From: Prorocentrum cordatum
Taxonomy: Eukaryota; Sar; Dinophyceae; Prorocentrales; Prorocentraceae
Reading direction: 5' to 3'
Length of the DNA: 64,000 nt
Assembly: GCA_963575745.1 (NCBI GenBank)
Contig: CAUYUJ010016370.1
Location: forward strand, 217,292 to 281,291
The position numbers were made by a program, and so were the translations under genes. The notes beneath the pieces were generated by a model. That model was given only the letters and a program-made list of their open reading frames with translations. It was not told where the DNA came from and did not search any database. Of the stretch, positions 10,969 through 21,800 are shown piece after piece (positions within the stretch are counted from its first letter, which is position 1; every line of letters begins with the position of its first letter).

Positions 10969-12975
10969 ATGAAGCGGGGTTTACCCGCCAGTGGCGAGAT
11001 CGGTGATAGCACGAGGATGTGGTTGCGGCCAAAGCTTCTGGCAACTTCGCGAGGTTCGAAGGCGAACGCCGCGCGCATCTTGCAGGCGCTGAATAGGAAA
11101 TGTACCCTTAGGGGCGAGGGGCTCGGATCAGCAGATGGGCGACGCCAGCTCCAGAGAGCAGCATGGGTGCACGGCCGCGCGAGGACGCCATTCGGCACTG
11201 TAGTGCAGACGTTCGATGTCCCAGGCATCGGGCGGTGGGAATGTGTACGCCCGTTTGCAATTACGCATTACATGCGGACTGTCAGCGAATCGTTTGCCAA
11301 GATGTTGCCTGATGCGATCGACGCGGCGCCTCTATTTCAGTGTATGATTTTTTCCTACGGGGGCGAGATGACGCCAGGCAGCCCTCTGAGATCTGACAGT
11401 GGGCGCCAGATGTGGAATGTGTATAACACCTTTCTGGAACTACCGAACTGGCTGCTCCATAGAACATGCGGCTGGTTTTGCTTGAGTGGGGTTCGAACCA
11501 AGCTGGTGGAAAAAATCCCAGGGGGGGGTGAGCGCCCTCTTGGAGCATAGTATGCGAATTATGTTCGTTGGCGGTCTTAATAATTCGCACCTGGCTTTGT
11601 AGTGAAAAACGGAGGCGTCGCGCGGGTGTTTCGAGCTCGTCTGGCAGGCTTTCTGGCAACAGAGAAAATGGCCACACGGAGTTCTTGGGCATTACAGGGG
11701 CGGCAGGGGTGAAGCCTTGCACCTCGCGCATGAACGTGGTGCACTTTATCCACAAGACTGGTTGCACCGACGGCCAGTACTGTCGGGCTGGACTGCGCAG
11801 ACAAGCCGAAGCTAAAAACGCTGGACGACGACGCGTTCTGGAGAATGCACGAGATCTTGGGATCGACATCAAAATCGGCATCGACATCGGAGTTGGAAGC
11901 GCTTGAGACCAAGTTCGGTATTAATTATAATGAACATGGGGTCCTGAACGACCCTCGCTTGAGAAGCGCATTGCGCCCCGTGGGTAATTACACCAGAGAT
12001 TGGCAGCACACGCTAGTATCACACGGCGTTGCGGGGCTTGAGATTGCGACGTTCATGGCGCAGTTCGGTAGAACATCGATCGATCTGTCGGAGGTGGCAA
12101 CCTACGTAACGCTGCACACCCATCCCAAGCTGACCCCTGCAGTTCCCAGACCAGAGTGTTGCACGGAACACTTCACCGCGAAAGATCACGTGAAGATATT
12201 TGCGAGCGATGTTCTTGCAGCGCGCCCAGAATTATTGGAATTTCTTCGGGACAGGCGTTCTGGTCGCCTATCTGTAGATCACATTCGATGTTTCGAGCTG
12301 GTAACGTTTATATTGGGGCCCCTTTAAGCAGAGGGCGATGTGACGGACGAGCTGTACGCCGCGCTTGTGGATGCCATTGCTGAGCACGCGGTTTTGTTTC
12401 GTCGCCTGTGCAGCACCTACATCAAGGTGAAATTTCATCATTTGATACGTCTTCCCGGCGATCTATTTCGGATGGGCAAGGTGTTGTCATGCTTTGCAAC
12501 GGAGCGGAAACACAACGACGTAACATTGCCAGTGGCGCATGTTTTCACTGACGTGGAGCATGCGATAATATTTGGATATCGAAACCGTTACGTGCAGGAC
12601 GTGATCGATGGGCAGTTCCAGTTCGGCGAGCAGTACATATCGACATCGCACCGCCGTCGCAACATCGATCTCGCAGGTGCCCAGATAGGCGTGGCTGTGG
12701 GGGCGCAGTTGCAGTGCGCGCGCGTAAAGGCGGACGATTCTGTTTTGTTCGGTTCTTGCGGTGCACTTCGCTTAGGTAGGGTTGTGAAGTTTTACGCGAT
12801 GTGCGACTTCATCGCAATCCACGTGAGGGAGGCCACTGCAGTGAACCCTGGGGCGTGGACCCCCTGGTGCGAATCGGCGCTTACAGATGTTTTCTTGGAC
12901 GCGGCGTCGGCCGCCGAGCCTGTTTTACACGTGCGCACTCCACCATCGACTGCGAAGATCATCGCGCCGCATTAG
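10969..12975 (+). pseudogene. decayed transposase-like gene, C-terminal half (KPC..MNVV / ERKH motifs)
   Basis: Four protein-like stretches lie in shifting frames. The first (10969-11528) ends at a run of eight G; the continuation 'GGVSALLEHSMRIMFVGG' is in another frame. Next come 'FVVKNGGVARVFRARLAGF' and, after an A-run shift near 11668, 'EFLGITGAAGVKPC...MNVVH'. A further shift leads to 'DDDAFWRMHEILG', an ATCGAC tract (11862-11896) and 'LETKFGINYNEHGVL'. After a TAA at 12325 the last block reads 'KFHHLIRLPGDLF...SCFATERKH'. From memory, repeated dinoflagellate transposase-like proteins share 'GaaGvKPC..C.NV' and 'K.H..lh......ERkH'. The first Cys is present here but the second is Arg. 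At least three frameshifts make it non-functional, or error-prone sequence. Confidence 0.6.
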
Positions 12976-13288
12976 ATTGGCAAGCGCGCATAGGAAAACA
13001 GGGAAGAAGGAAGCCGACAGTCGAGAAAGAAGTCGGCGGTCGAACAAAAAGTCGGCCGTTGAAGTTTAGCTGTCGACAAATGGCAGCGCACCGTAATATC
13101 ACAACAACAAAAAACGCGGGGGGAGGGGTGACCGAAGTCGCCCCCGCCGCCTTCGGCCACTTCCATTTCTTCCTCGTCATCCCTCTTCGCCCCACTTCCC
13201 CCTGCACCACGCCGCCTCCTGCCCTTTTTTTTTTCTTCTCCCATCCCGCCCTGTCCTCGTTCCCGCCCATCCCTTCCCCCTTCCCATA

Positions 13289-13289
<1 letters not shown>

Positions 13290-13328
<39 letters not shown>
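13290..13328. repeat. poly-C run of about 39 bases
   Basis: An uninterrupted C tract of about 39 bases inside a pyrimidine-rich stretch. Its exact length is likely to be unreliable in any sequencing technology. Poly-Pro or poly-Gly frames here are artefacts. Confidence 0.9.
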
Positions 13329-13714
13329 ACCCCTGTGGAAATTCATTGTTTCTCCCCCCCTCCCCCCTCCTCGTTTGCATTGTTTTGTTGTAGATGTCCG
13401 ATGCATAGATGTGATGCGCCACCACCTGCGCGTGACCTCTCACACGTGCGCATATATGTGATATGGCAAAAATAAACGTATGTGCATATATTGCGCGTGG
13501 TATGTTCAGGTAATTTTGAAAACAAAAGCAGCATGCATTGGGTTGCGCGCTGACCTTTGTTCTTTACTTGACAGATTGTGTTCAACATTGGAAATGGAAT
13601 GTTCACATTGTTTTATCCGGAGCATTTGTTGTGTCTTCGTTTATCAAACATCTTTATGGGAAATCAGCACCCAGTGCGCCATATATTCATATAGTCTACA
13701 AGTTATTGGACCTA

Positions 13715-14130
13715 TAAATCGACTTACGTCGACTTAAAGTCGACATGACTCGACTTAGGTCGGTTTATCTAAGTCGACCTAAGTCGACCTACGTCGGCTT
13801 ACAAGTCGACCTAAGTCGAATGATAACTCGGCTTAGCTGATATGACCTAAGCCGACTTAGAATTCGATTATACGTCGACCAACCCGAGTTATCATTAATA
13901 TGACCGAAGCCGGCGAACGCGAGTTATAATTGAATCGCAAGTCGGCCTTCCAAGTCGACCGACTAATCATGACCCGATTTTTCGAGTTAGCAACCATATG
14001 GCGACTTAGAACCAGTTAGAACTAGTTATAACCAGTTTTACGAGTCATAACTAGGTTATAACTTAGCTATAACTAACTTATAACTTAGTTATAATGTAGT
14101 TACTATCTAGCACGGTCAATTTATATCTAA
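13715..14130. repeat. AT-rich palindromic array of TAAGTCGAC / AACTAGTTATAAC words
   Basis: The first half (13725-13990) is a degenerate array of TAAGTCGAC and its complement GTCGACTTA. The second half (13990-14110) is an array of ataactagttataac-like words. Both are palindromic or near-palindromic at the word level. GC is far below the surroundings, and there is no coding frame. Confidence 0.7.
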
Positions 14131-14204
14131 GCAATAAACCGCGTTTCAAGCTAGCAGGCAGGGGCAGCGGCAGCCAGCCAAGACGCCCCACAGCGACATG
14201 CTGG

Positions 14205-14470
14205 GATCGAAGCTGGAGCCCATCCCAATGCGCTACAGCGCCCCGATCAGCGCGCCCGAGAGGGCCGTGCACGGCGGATGCTGGCGGCGAAGTTGGAGCC
14301 CACCACCGCCCGCTGCAGCGCCCCGACCAGCGCGCGCGAGCAGGGCTGGCAGGGGCAGCGGCCGCCGGCCCTGGCGCCGCGCAGCGAGATGCCGGGTGAG
14401 AAGCTGGAGCTCGCCATCGTGCCCCGCGGCGCCCCGGCCAGCGCGCGCGGGCAGGGGCGGCGGCAGCTGG
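14205..14470. repeat. degenerate tandem repeat, about three units
   Basis: Three units share 'gaagctggagc..atc', a variable Cys/Arg-like segment and 'cagcgccccgaccagcgcgc'. They start near 14208, 14289 and 14400, so spacing is irregular (about 80 and 110 bp). Minus-strand open frames over this stretch are periodic and were not accepted as a gene. Confidence 0.55.
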
Positions 14471-14479
14471 CCCCTTCAG

Positions 14480-16130
14480 CGGCGGTAAGGAGGGCATGGC
14501 GGCGCAGCGAGACGTCGACGACAAAGCGGAGGAGGTCGCGGAGCCGGGCATCGGAAGGGTCGACGAGGAGGCAGAGGAGGTCAGGGAGTCGGAGATGGCG
14601 GTCGGGGGCGGGGGCGCCACGAAGGGGATGGGGGAGGTCGCCGCGGAGTCTGGGGGGCGGCGGAGGAGGCCAGGAAGGCTTCCAGCGACGCGCGCGACGA
14701 GGATGGCGAGGTGGGCGACGAGGAGGCGGCCACGGAGGAGGAGGGGGGCGTCGGGATGAAGGAGGCCGTCGACGTGGTCGCGGAGGTGGGTCGACAGGGG
14801 GCTCGAGGAGGCGCCCCTGGATGCTGGCGCCGGACGACGCCCGCGGGGCCCGAGCTCCGCATGGGCGACGCTGCGAGCCTTCCAGGGTCCAGTCCACGGG
14901 CTTCGCTGTCGGGCCACGCGACTTCGGCCCAGCGACGCCGAGGAGCGGGGGGTCCGATGCCCTCGCGGGGCCCCGTTGGCATCGCGGCGGACGGCAGCGC
15001 GGAGGCGCGGGGGCAGGGCGACGACCCCCATGGCGAATTCCTGGCGCCGAGATAAGTCCCAACGTCAAAAAATCACCCCAGGCCCCCCGAGGCCGCAAGA
15101 CGACGTCCGGAAGCTCGTTCCCAATTCTGTGCACGCCAACCCCGTCGATGCTATATCGCCAATCCTGCCGACGCTGCGCCGCCGATCCTTTCGGTCCTGG
15201 GCCAGCTATGCCCACCCGTCTCTGGGCGATGCGGGGCGCAGGGGGGCCTTTGGGGAGCGAGTGCGGCAGGCCCTAGACTCGCCGATGCCTCCTTCCCCCG
15301 TTCACTCCGCGCCCCCGCCCAATCACGAGCGGACGAGGACAAGCGGGTGACGCTCGCTGCCTCGCGACAGCATCCCAGACCCAGAGACAGGGCGAGCTTG
15401 CCCTGCGCCGCCTCGCTGCCAACGGCCGCCCTGCGCCGCCGCGGCCCGCGTCGCCCGGCCGCGACAGTCTGGGCCCGATCGAGCGCTGCGGCAGCGGGCG
15501 GACGCGCGAGGGTGTAGAGAGCCCCGCGACCCGCGAGCGAAGTGGCCCAACGTCCCCGCAGGGCAGACCACGAGGACGACGCCGTCGTTTCGTCGACGGG
15601 CGCGAACGCTCCGGCAAGCTCGCCGGCGCCCTCGCGGTCAGCGCTGGCCAGCGAGACCATGGGGCCGCCAGCCCTGGCCGCGCGGACACCCCTCGCGCTC
15701 GGACAGCACAGCTGCGGGTAGCTCCGGCGCGCGATCAGAGGCCCGAGAGTTCTCTCGCGCCGGCTGCCTTGTCGACTGCTTCGCGGGCGACGGACTGGCG
15801 GCCATCGCTGCGAGCGACAGCGGCAGCAACGCACGACAGACGCGCGTTTTCCACCAGTCCTCCACCGATCATTGCCCGCGCGCCCGTTGCGGAGGCGCCG
15901 CCTTAGGAAGGGCCTCGATTCGCCCGGCTAACGCAGGTTGGCCTCTGGCTGATGGTCAATCAAGAAGGCGTGGGTTGACTCCCCGCAGACTCGCTCGCGA
16001 ACGCTGGGGCCATTGGGGCTATGGGGAAAATTAGAAGGGGCGAACTCGCTCAGAAATGGCCCCGCGACAGGTCGCGATCGATTTCCCGTGCTCCCCGCTA
16101 GCGCCCGGGCGGTAACCGGCCGGCGCGCGC
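14480..16130. other. GC-rich stretch without a confident gene
   Basis: A + strand frame near 14496-14680 begins with an ATG and reads acidic, non-repetitive sequence ('DVDDKAEEVAEPGIGRVDEE'), then degrades to Arg-rich text. It could be a small exon. The rest of the stretch, including 15.1-16.1 kb, gives only overlapping GC-driven frames on both strands. No RNA gene or repeat was recognised. Confidence 0.4.
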
Positions 16131-16136
16131 GCCCCG

Positions 16137-16400
16137 CCGGCCTCGGCAGACCTGGCTGACCAGCCCAAAGCAGCCGAGGCCCCCGACTCGGCCAGACACC
16201 TGGCTGGCCTGGCGGGCGCCTCCAAGGCGCAGTTCGCGGCCCGCGTCAAGCGGCTGGGGGGCCAGGGCAAGGTCGCTTGGAGAGGTCACTGCGCGCAGTT
16301 CGGCGGCAATTCGCTGGGCCCGCGGCGGCGCGGCGCGAGCTTTCTGCACTGTTTCCTCGCAGAGCGTGAGATGCGACGCCCGAGTCGCCGGCAGAGCAGC
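16137..16400 (+). CDS. exon-like block (W..HC / FLxxFL type) of a dinoflagellate repeated protein
   Basis: This frame reads 'PASADLADQPKAAEAPDSAR', then 'ASKAQFAARVKRLGGQGKVA' and 'WRGHCAQFGGNSLGPRRRG', ending 'ASFLHCFLAEREM'. From memory, dinoflagellate repeated proteins show 'aW..yC...gg..dP.....e.L..Fl' at an N-terminal position. The block lacks an ATG and the frame stays open into pyrimidine-rich sequence to 16796, so the end is arbitrary. It may be one exon of another transposase-like copy; no partners were found in the following 2 kb. Confidence 0.4.
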
Positions 16401-16794
16401 CGCGCAGTCGGGTCGTCAGGAACGTCGTGCGTCGTGCGCGCGCCGATGAGTCGCTGTCGTCACGCACCGATGCCGCCTGGCCTGCTCCGTCGCTCACTGT
16501 TTAGTCGCTCTGGGCACGCGCCGGTTGTCGCATCAAGGTCTTGCCGCGTTTGGCATGTGTTTCACTCGCCTTTCTTCGCCTCTCCTCTCGGAGGTGGCGC
16601 GGCCCCCAGCCGTCGCGTCTCTGGGCCCCCCTCGTGCCTCTGCCCATGCTTGCTCTCTCTCCCCCACTCCCCCTCCTTCGGGTCGTCCGCGCCGCGGAGG
16701 TTTGTGTTCCTTCCGCGCGCGCACCTGGCGGTCATTGCCGGCGTGGTTCCGCTCTTCTGCTCCCCCTTGTGTTGCCTCTTCCTATGTTGTTGCT

Positions 16795-16854
16795 GATTCG
16801 TTGTCCCTATATGTGTTGTTTCTCTCTCTTTGTCTGTCTCTCGCTATCGTTATT

Positions 16855-16908
<54 letters not shown>

Positions 16909-16936
16909 ATATCTTATGTTTCTGTCTCTCTTTCTC

Positions 16937-16969
<33 letters not shown>

Positions 16970-17155
16970 ATATGTATGTGTTGTTCTCTCTCTATATATA
17001 TCTATATGTGTATATATATATATGAATCGCTTCATGTATGGATTGCTCGTTGTGTGTTTCTCTTTCTCTCTCTCTCTCACTCTCTCTTTCTGTTGCTGTT
17101 GTTTTTTATATCTCTCTCTCTTGTCGTTTCTCTCTGTCTCGCTCTGTGCCACTTT
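16795..17155. repeat. TC-rich microsatellite with TATATA core
   Basis: TCTCTC repeats with T insertions surround a TATATATATCTATATGTG core near 16993-17025. All overlapping long frames (poly-Ser/Leu, or Arg/Glu on the complement) are low complexity. Confidence 0.85.
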
Positions 17156-17159
17156 CTCT

Positions 17160-20005
17160 GCGCCGGCCCCCTTCCTGGTGTAGCGCGGCCCCCTGGGGCC
17201 GCGCGTGCCAGTGAGAGGCTACCCTGGCGGGGGCCCCAGGGGTTGGCCCCACCTCTGGTGTCCAACCGCACGGCCGCCCAACTGCCGCATCCTGTCAGTG
17301 CGTTCGGGATGTTGCGTTAGTTTGGTGCTGCCTCTTGCTCTCGTAGTTTTGTTTGGCGCCTGGAGCTCTCTGTCCTGGCTCGCTCCTCTTCGGCAGCCCC
17401 CTCCCGTCTGCATGGTCGGGACGCCGCGTGAGTGTGTCATGCCTGGGCGGCGGGGGCTGCGGGTCGACCCGCGCGGGAGATCGGCCGAACCCCGCGCGAA
17501 CCGCTGATCCCACAACGGCTCTCGCCAAAGCCCCCGCCGCCCCGCTTTGCCCCGGCAGTTTTGCGGTACGGCGCCTGGAGCTCTCTCTCTCTCCGGGTGC
17601 CCTCGTCCTCAGGGCCTCCCGAGCTGCTTGCGCTCGGTCGGGGTCGCTGGCTCCGTGTGGACGGGCCTGCTGGGGTGGTCTTGTGCTTGCAGGCGTTGAG
17701 GTCGGTCGTGCACGTGATGCGTCTCTTCAGGGTATGCTCGTAGGCTCCACGGCTGGGCCTCCCGCGAGACTCGCGGCGTCTTCCGCGCCTTGTCCGAGAC
17801 GCTCTGAGTCGTTTTGGTGGCGATTTTCACGTCGGCGCGTACAGCGCACCTCGCGTCTTTCTTTGCGCTGCTCGAGCGGTGCCCTACCAGTTTGCTCCGG
17901 TCGGCGCCTCAGTGCAGCCTGGTTCCGGCCAGCTTGGACGCGTCACTGACGCTGGCCTCTTGGTGGCGCGGTTGCCCACCAAGGCTTTACGGCATGGCGA
18001 ATTAGGTTGGTTGCAGCCTTGCATGCGCGTTGTTTCTACGTGTGTTGCGCGCTCCGTCACCACCAGTATGCCCTATCACAGCGTCCGCTTTCTGCGACGT
18101 CTACTTGTTGTTCGGATCGCGATGTTGTGGTGCTGCCGTGCTTTGTAGGTATGGTTCGTAGGTTAGCACCCCACGAATTAGTTTCGCCAGGCCATGGTGT
18201 TCTCGGCGGTACCCCGCCCGCCAATCGGCTGGCCTGGCAGCTTTACAGGTCGTTACCCTCACTGTCTAACTTCGCTCTGATGACTCAGCCGCACCACTTC
18301 GCACCATATTGTTGGCGCTTCAGTTTACTTGAATCGAGCGTTCCGTTCCCCGGTTCGTTGGCCGCTGCACGTTGGCTTTGCAACATTTTTCTTCGCACCA
18401 TCCCTTGTGCACTGTTGTGGTGGACGTATCCTTGTGGTGGACGCACCCTTCACTGCGCGTTCCAGTTCAGTTCGGTCGCAATTCGCACTTACATCTGGTG
18501 GCCGCGCCTGAGGTCCCTCTGCGCCGCCGACCCAAAAACGCGTGTGTGCTGGCGGACCCGCAGGCGAGCTGGTCTCCGTAGCGATTGCGGCCGAACCTCG
18601 TTGCGTGATATCCGACGCCGAACCAAACCTCTGGGTCGGTTTAGGAGGTCGCCGCGGCGATCGCTGCGGCCGCAAATCGGGGCAAGGTTCCCAGATGGCG
18701 TTTCGCTAGACGGGCTTACCAGTGGTTGAAAGAACCATGTGAAACAAAAAGGTTCCACAAGGGGGAACGGGGAACCCGAGACCGCCCCCCTGGACCGTCC
18801 TGCTCGGCAGCCGTTTCGCCCGAGATGTCTCAGCGATTAATTCAGGAATCGCGCATTCGCCTGAGTGCTGACTGCGTATTTGGTCTGGGCGGCCGCGATC
18901 TTCCCTTCCAAAACATATACTAAGGTGCGCGTTGTTGGCCGTGCTCACACCTCTGTCCCCCGTAGCCGACATCCTACTCCTCGATCCACCTCGTCACATT
19001 TGCTGCCATTTGGGTGCTTTGCTGGGGTATGCTTGTTCAGGGGTGGCATGACCCGTCTCAGCCCCCCCCCTCCCCCGCTCTGTGATGTAGACGTTGCCCA
19101 TACTGTCGCAATGCAGCGACAGAGAGCTGACACGTATATTCAACATGGGCAGTCGTGTCTTTTTGTCGGGGGTCGATCATCTCGCAACCAGAACGATCCT
19201 TCGGTACACACGAATTGGGTACGGAAAGAATAGATACAAGGACCGACGGCCGTTCCTGTCAATTGTGACGGCGTCGTCCACTCGACACAAAGGGCCGCTT
19301 GGCAACAGTGGCTGCTACTGGTTTTGGACAACCGTTGCTGTCCGGAATCGCACCCACTCGTTCTGCGTCCACCCCGGACGTCTATTTTCTGGGCGCGCGA
19401 GCCTTGCCCGTGCGGGCGCCGCGACCCGCCCCTTGGAGCATCTGTCCTCCGCCATGGCAGCACCTACGCCGCGGAGGGGGGGAGGGGGAGGGGGGCGAAG
19501 GGGCGAGAGGGCAAGCCAGGTGCGCTCGCGCCACATCGGGCATCTCCTCCTTCCCCTTCATCCCTTCCCATTGCGCTGATTTCTTTCTATATTCGCGGAC
19601 GCGTGATAGCTGACCTTTGAACTCTAAAAGAAGGCTTCATCATGCTATGCGCCATCGGGAAGGGGGAGCTGCGCACATAGGCTGACGAGACCCTGGGGTT
19701 TTTCGCCGCGTTCGGCCCAGGGCCCCTGGGGACCGTCAAGAGCAGCTCGGGACGGAAATTGCCTCTGGGGAGTGCCCGGGGCACCCAAGACCGTTTCCAA
19801 CCGATGGGGGGGGAGGTGGGGGGAGGGGAGACGGGAATGGTCAGGCGGGGTTAGCCCCAGGATAGATCGTTCCAGAGCGTTCCAGGAGGAAGGGAGGAGC
19901 AGGAGGCGGAGGAGGAGGAGGAGGAGAGGAGGAGAGGAGGAGCAACGGGGGAATCGTAAAAATTGTCGTAAAATCTTCGTCTTCTCATCTCCTAGCTGCT
20001 GTGAT
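17160..20005. other. gene-free stretch
   Basis: GC-moderate sequence with frames open on both strands but no internally consistent protein. The 16.8-18.7 kb + strand frames are rich in Cys, Ser, Arg and Leu, as expected for random pyrimidine-rich DNA. A purine tract of GGA words lies at 19880-19960. No repeat family or RNA gene was recognised. Confidence 0.5.
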
Positions 20006-20008
20006 TAT

Positions 20009-20010
20009 CA

Positions 20011-20061
<51 letters not shown>

Positions 20062-20195
20062 GTGATGGTGATGGTGATGGTGATGGTGATGGTGATGGTG
20101 ATGATGATGACGATGATGATGATGATGATGATATGATGATGTGATGATGATGGTGGTGATGATGATGATGATGATAATGATGATGATGCTGATGC

Positions 20196-20233
<38 letters not shown>

Positions 20234-20275
20234 GTGATGGTGATGATGGTGAGGATGGTGATGATGATGATGAGA
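20009..20275. repeat. (ATG)n microsatellite
   Basis: About 265 bp of ATG/GTG trinucleotides (GATGAT... and GGTGAT...). It is followed by GGA tracts to 20335. The complement reads poly-His or poly-Ile and is not a gene. Confidence 0.9.
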
Positions 20276-20339
20276 GGAGGAGGATGAGGAGAGGAGGAGA
20301 GGAGGAGCAGGAGGAGGAGGAGGAGAAGAAGAAGTGGGA

Positions 20340-21637
20340 TCAGGAGAGAACTAAGGCGAACCAGGGCAGAGGTTCTGCAGACTGACTGGAGGCTCGGGAC
20401 AACGTCCAATTGTGGGTTGTTCACAACCTGTTCCTGTTGTTCCGCGTACCCGTAGATTTGGTACCGCGCCCAGGTTTCTGGCTGGATAGAGAGGGCAGGA
20501 GGGAGAAGGTAAAGGGGATGCAAATGATGAGACGGTGGAGGATGGATTTGGACACGTCGTACTATGCAAGTGACAGCGGAACTAGAACTTGGCGATTGGC
20601 CATGGTTGCCCTTTTTTGGTCGCCGGCCGCGGAGGGGCGGCTCTGTCTGGGTTCATCTGCAGGCTGTTGATCTTTCACTTGCTCTAGAGGCCGCGATGGC
20701 GTCACAAAGCAAGTACAGCTCGAACTCCAAGCGCGCGTCGGGTTGCTGCAGCGATGCCTCTAATCACCTACTTCATTGCTTGATTACTTGATGCTGGCCT
20801 TGCAGCTCACCGCGGCGTTACTCGATGCGAAGGCATTGCATATTTGAGTCGTATGTTCGGCGCCAATCCCGAGCTTCTGCTACAGATTTCACATAACTTC
20901 GATGAGAGGACGGGCGTCGCGGGGCCGAGCCAGAGAAACAGAGGGCGCCCGCCAGGACTCGACCCCCCATGCCCCAGGCCCAGCGCTGGCTGAGCCGCGG
21001 CAGGCCTCTGCAGGACCCGTGCGATGCAGGGCGGGGCACGTACCCCCCCTTGCCCCTCCTCGCACTCCCTCCTCCCCCCCCTCCCTCCTTCGTGGGTCCT
21101 TTGAGCATGTGCAAGTTCTACCCCGACAGTCAGCACACTGTGAGGCGAGCGAGCACCACCGAGCGTCACCGTCCCGCGTCCGCCCGACCTCCCTCCTCCT
21201 CGCGCTGTGGCGCGGCAGCGCCGCGGCCACGCCGCGCTGCCGCCGCCGCGCGGGTCCTCGGCCGAGCTCCGGCAGATCGCGCGTTGGCGCCGACGTGGCT
21301 CTCGCTTCTGCCACGACCGGGTGGGCCTGGCGCGACCCGAACCTACGGTTATGTCGGGCGTGTCCCCCTACAGGGGGGTTTTTCGACGAAAAATAAAAAA
21401 ATACCCAAAACATACCCCCAAAAGGTCAAAATATATTCAAACATAATCCACATATTTGTTTTATTATTATTATTGTTTGTGGTGTATTTGTTTTATTGTT
21501 CGTCGAAGATCCCCCTGTAGGGGGACAGGCCCGACTGAAACCTACGGTCGAGATCTTCTGGCTTGGCGTGTCGCGCCGCTGGTTCTGGCCCACGTCGCGT
21601 CCGCGCGACGCGCTCGCGCTTCATGGCCCCCAAGCTT
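20340..21637. other. no confident gene
   Basis: This stretch contains short frames without protein character. One local feature stands out: at about 21355-21540 an AT-rich core is bounded by 'tccccctacagggggg' and 'ccccctgtagggggac', an inverted pair that could form a foldback of about 185 bp. Confidence 0.4.
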
Positions 21638-21793
21638 ACCAGCCTCGAACATATCCCTACCCCTAAGCTTGACACGCCAAAAGGCGATGACAATCTTAGG
21701 GATTCGCCCTCAAAAAATAAGGGAATCCCCAAGATTGGCATCGTGATGAGGAGGTGCCCAGCATAGGGATAGGGATATGTTCCAGGCTGGCAA
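21638..21793. mobile_element. 156-bp MITE-like hairpin element, copy 1
   Basis: The element begins ACCAGCCTCGAACATATCCC and ends in the near-complement GGGATATGTTCCAGGCTGGCAA, so almost the whole sequence folds back on itself. A second copy of identical length lies in the opposite orientation at 63204-63359. Flanks are CAAGCTT (21631-21637) and CAAGCGT (21794-21800), a 7-bp target duplication with one mismatch. It has no coding capacity and would rely on a transposase elsewhere. Confidence 0.8.
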
Positions 21794-21800
21794 CAAGCGT

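Noticed and set aside
14078-15834. Minus-strand frames of 200-320 codons in 14.1-15.8 kb
   Set aside because: Arg/Pro/Ala-rich, overlapping in several frames and tracking a tandem repeat; no protein-like segment.
18574-18594. Spliced-leader-like sequence CCGTAGCGATTGCGGC
   Set aside because: Fifteen of 21 matches is about what chance gives once in this much sequence, and no coding frame follows.
20008-20523. Poly-His/Ile minus-strand protein
   Set aside because: It is a translation of the (ATG)n microsatellite.
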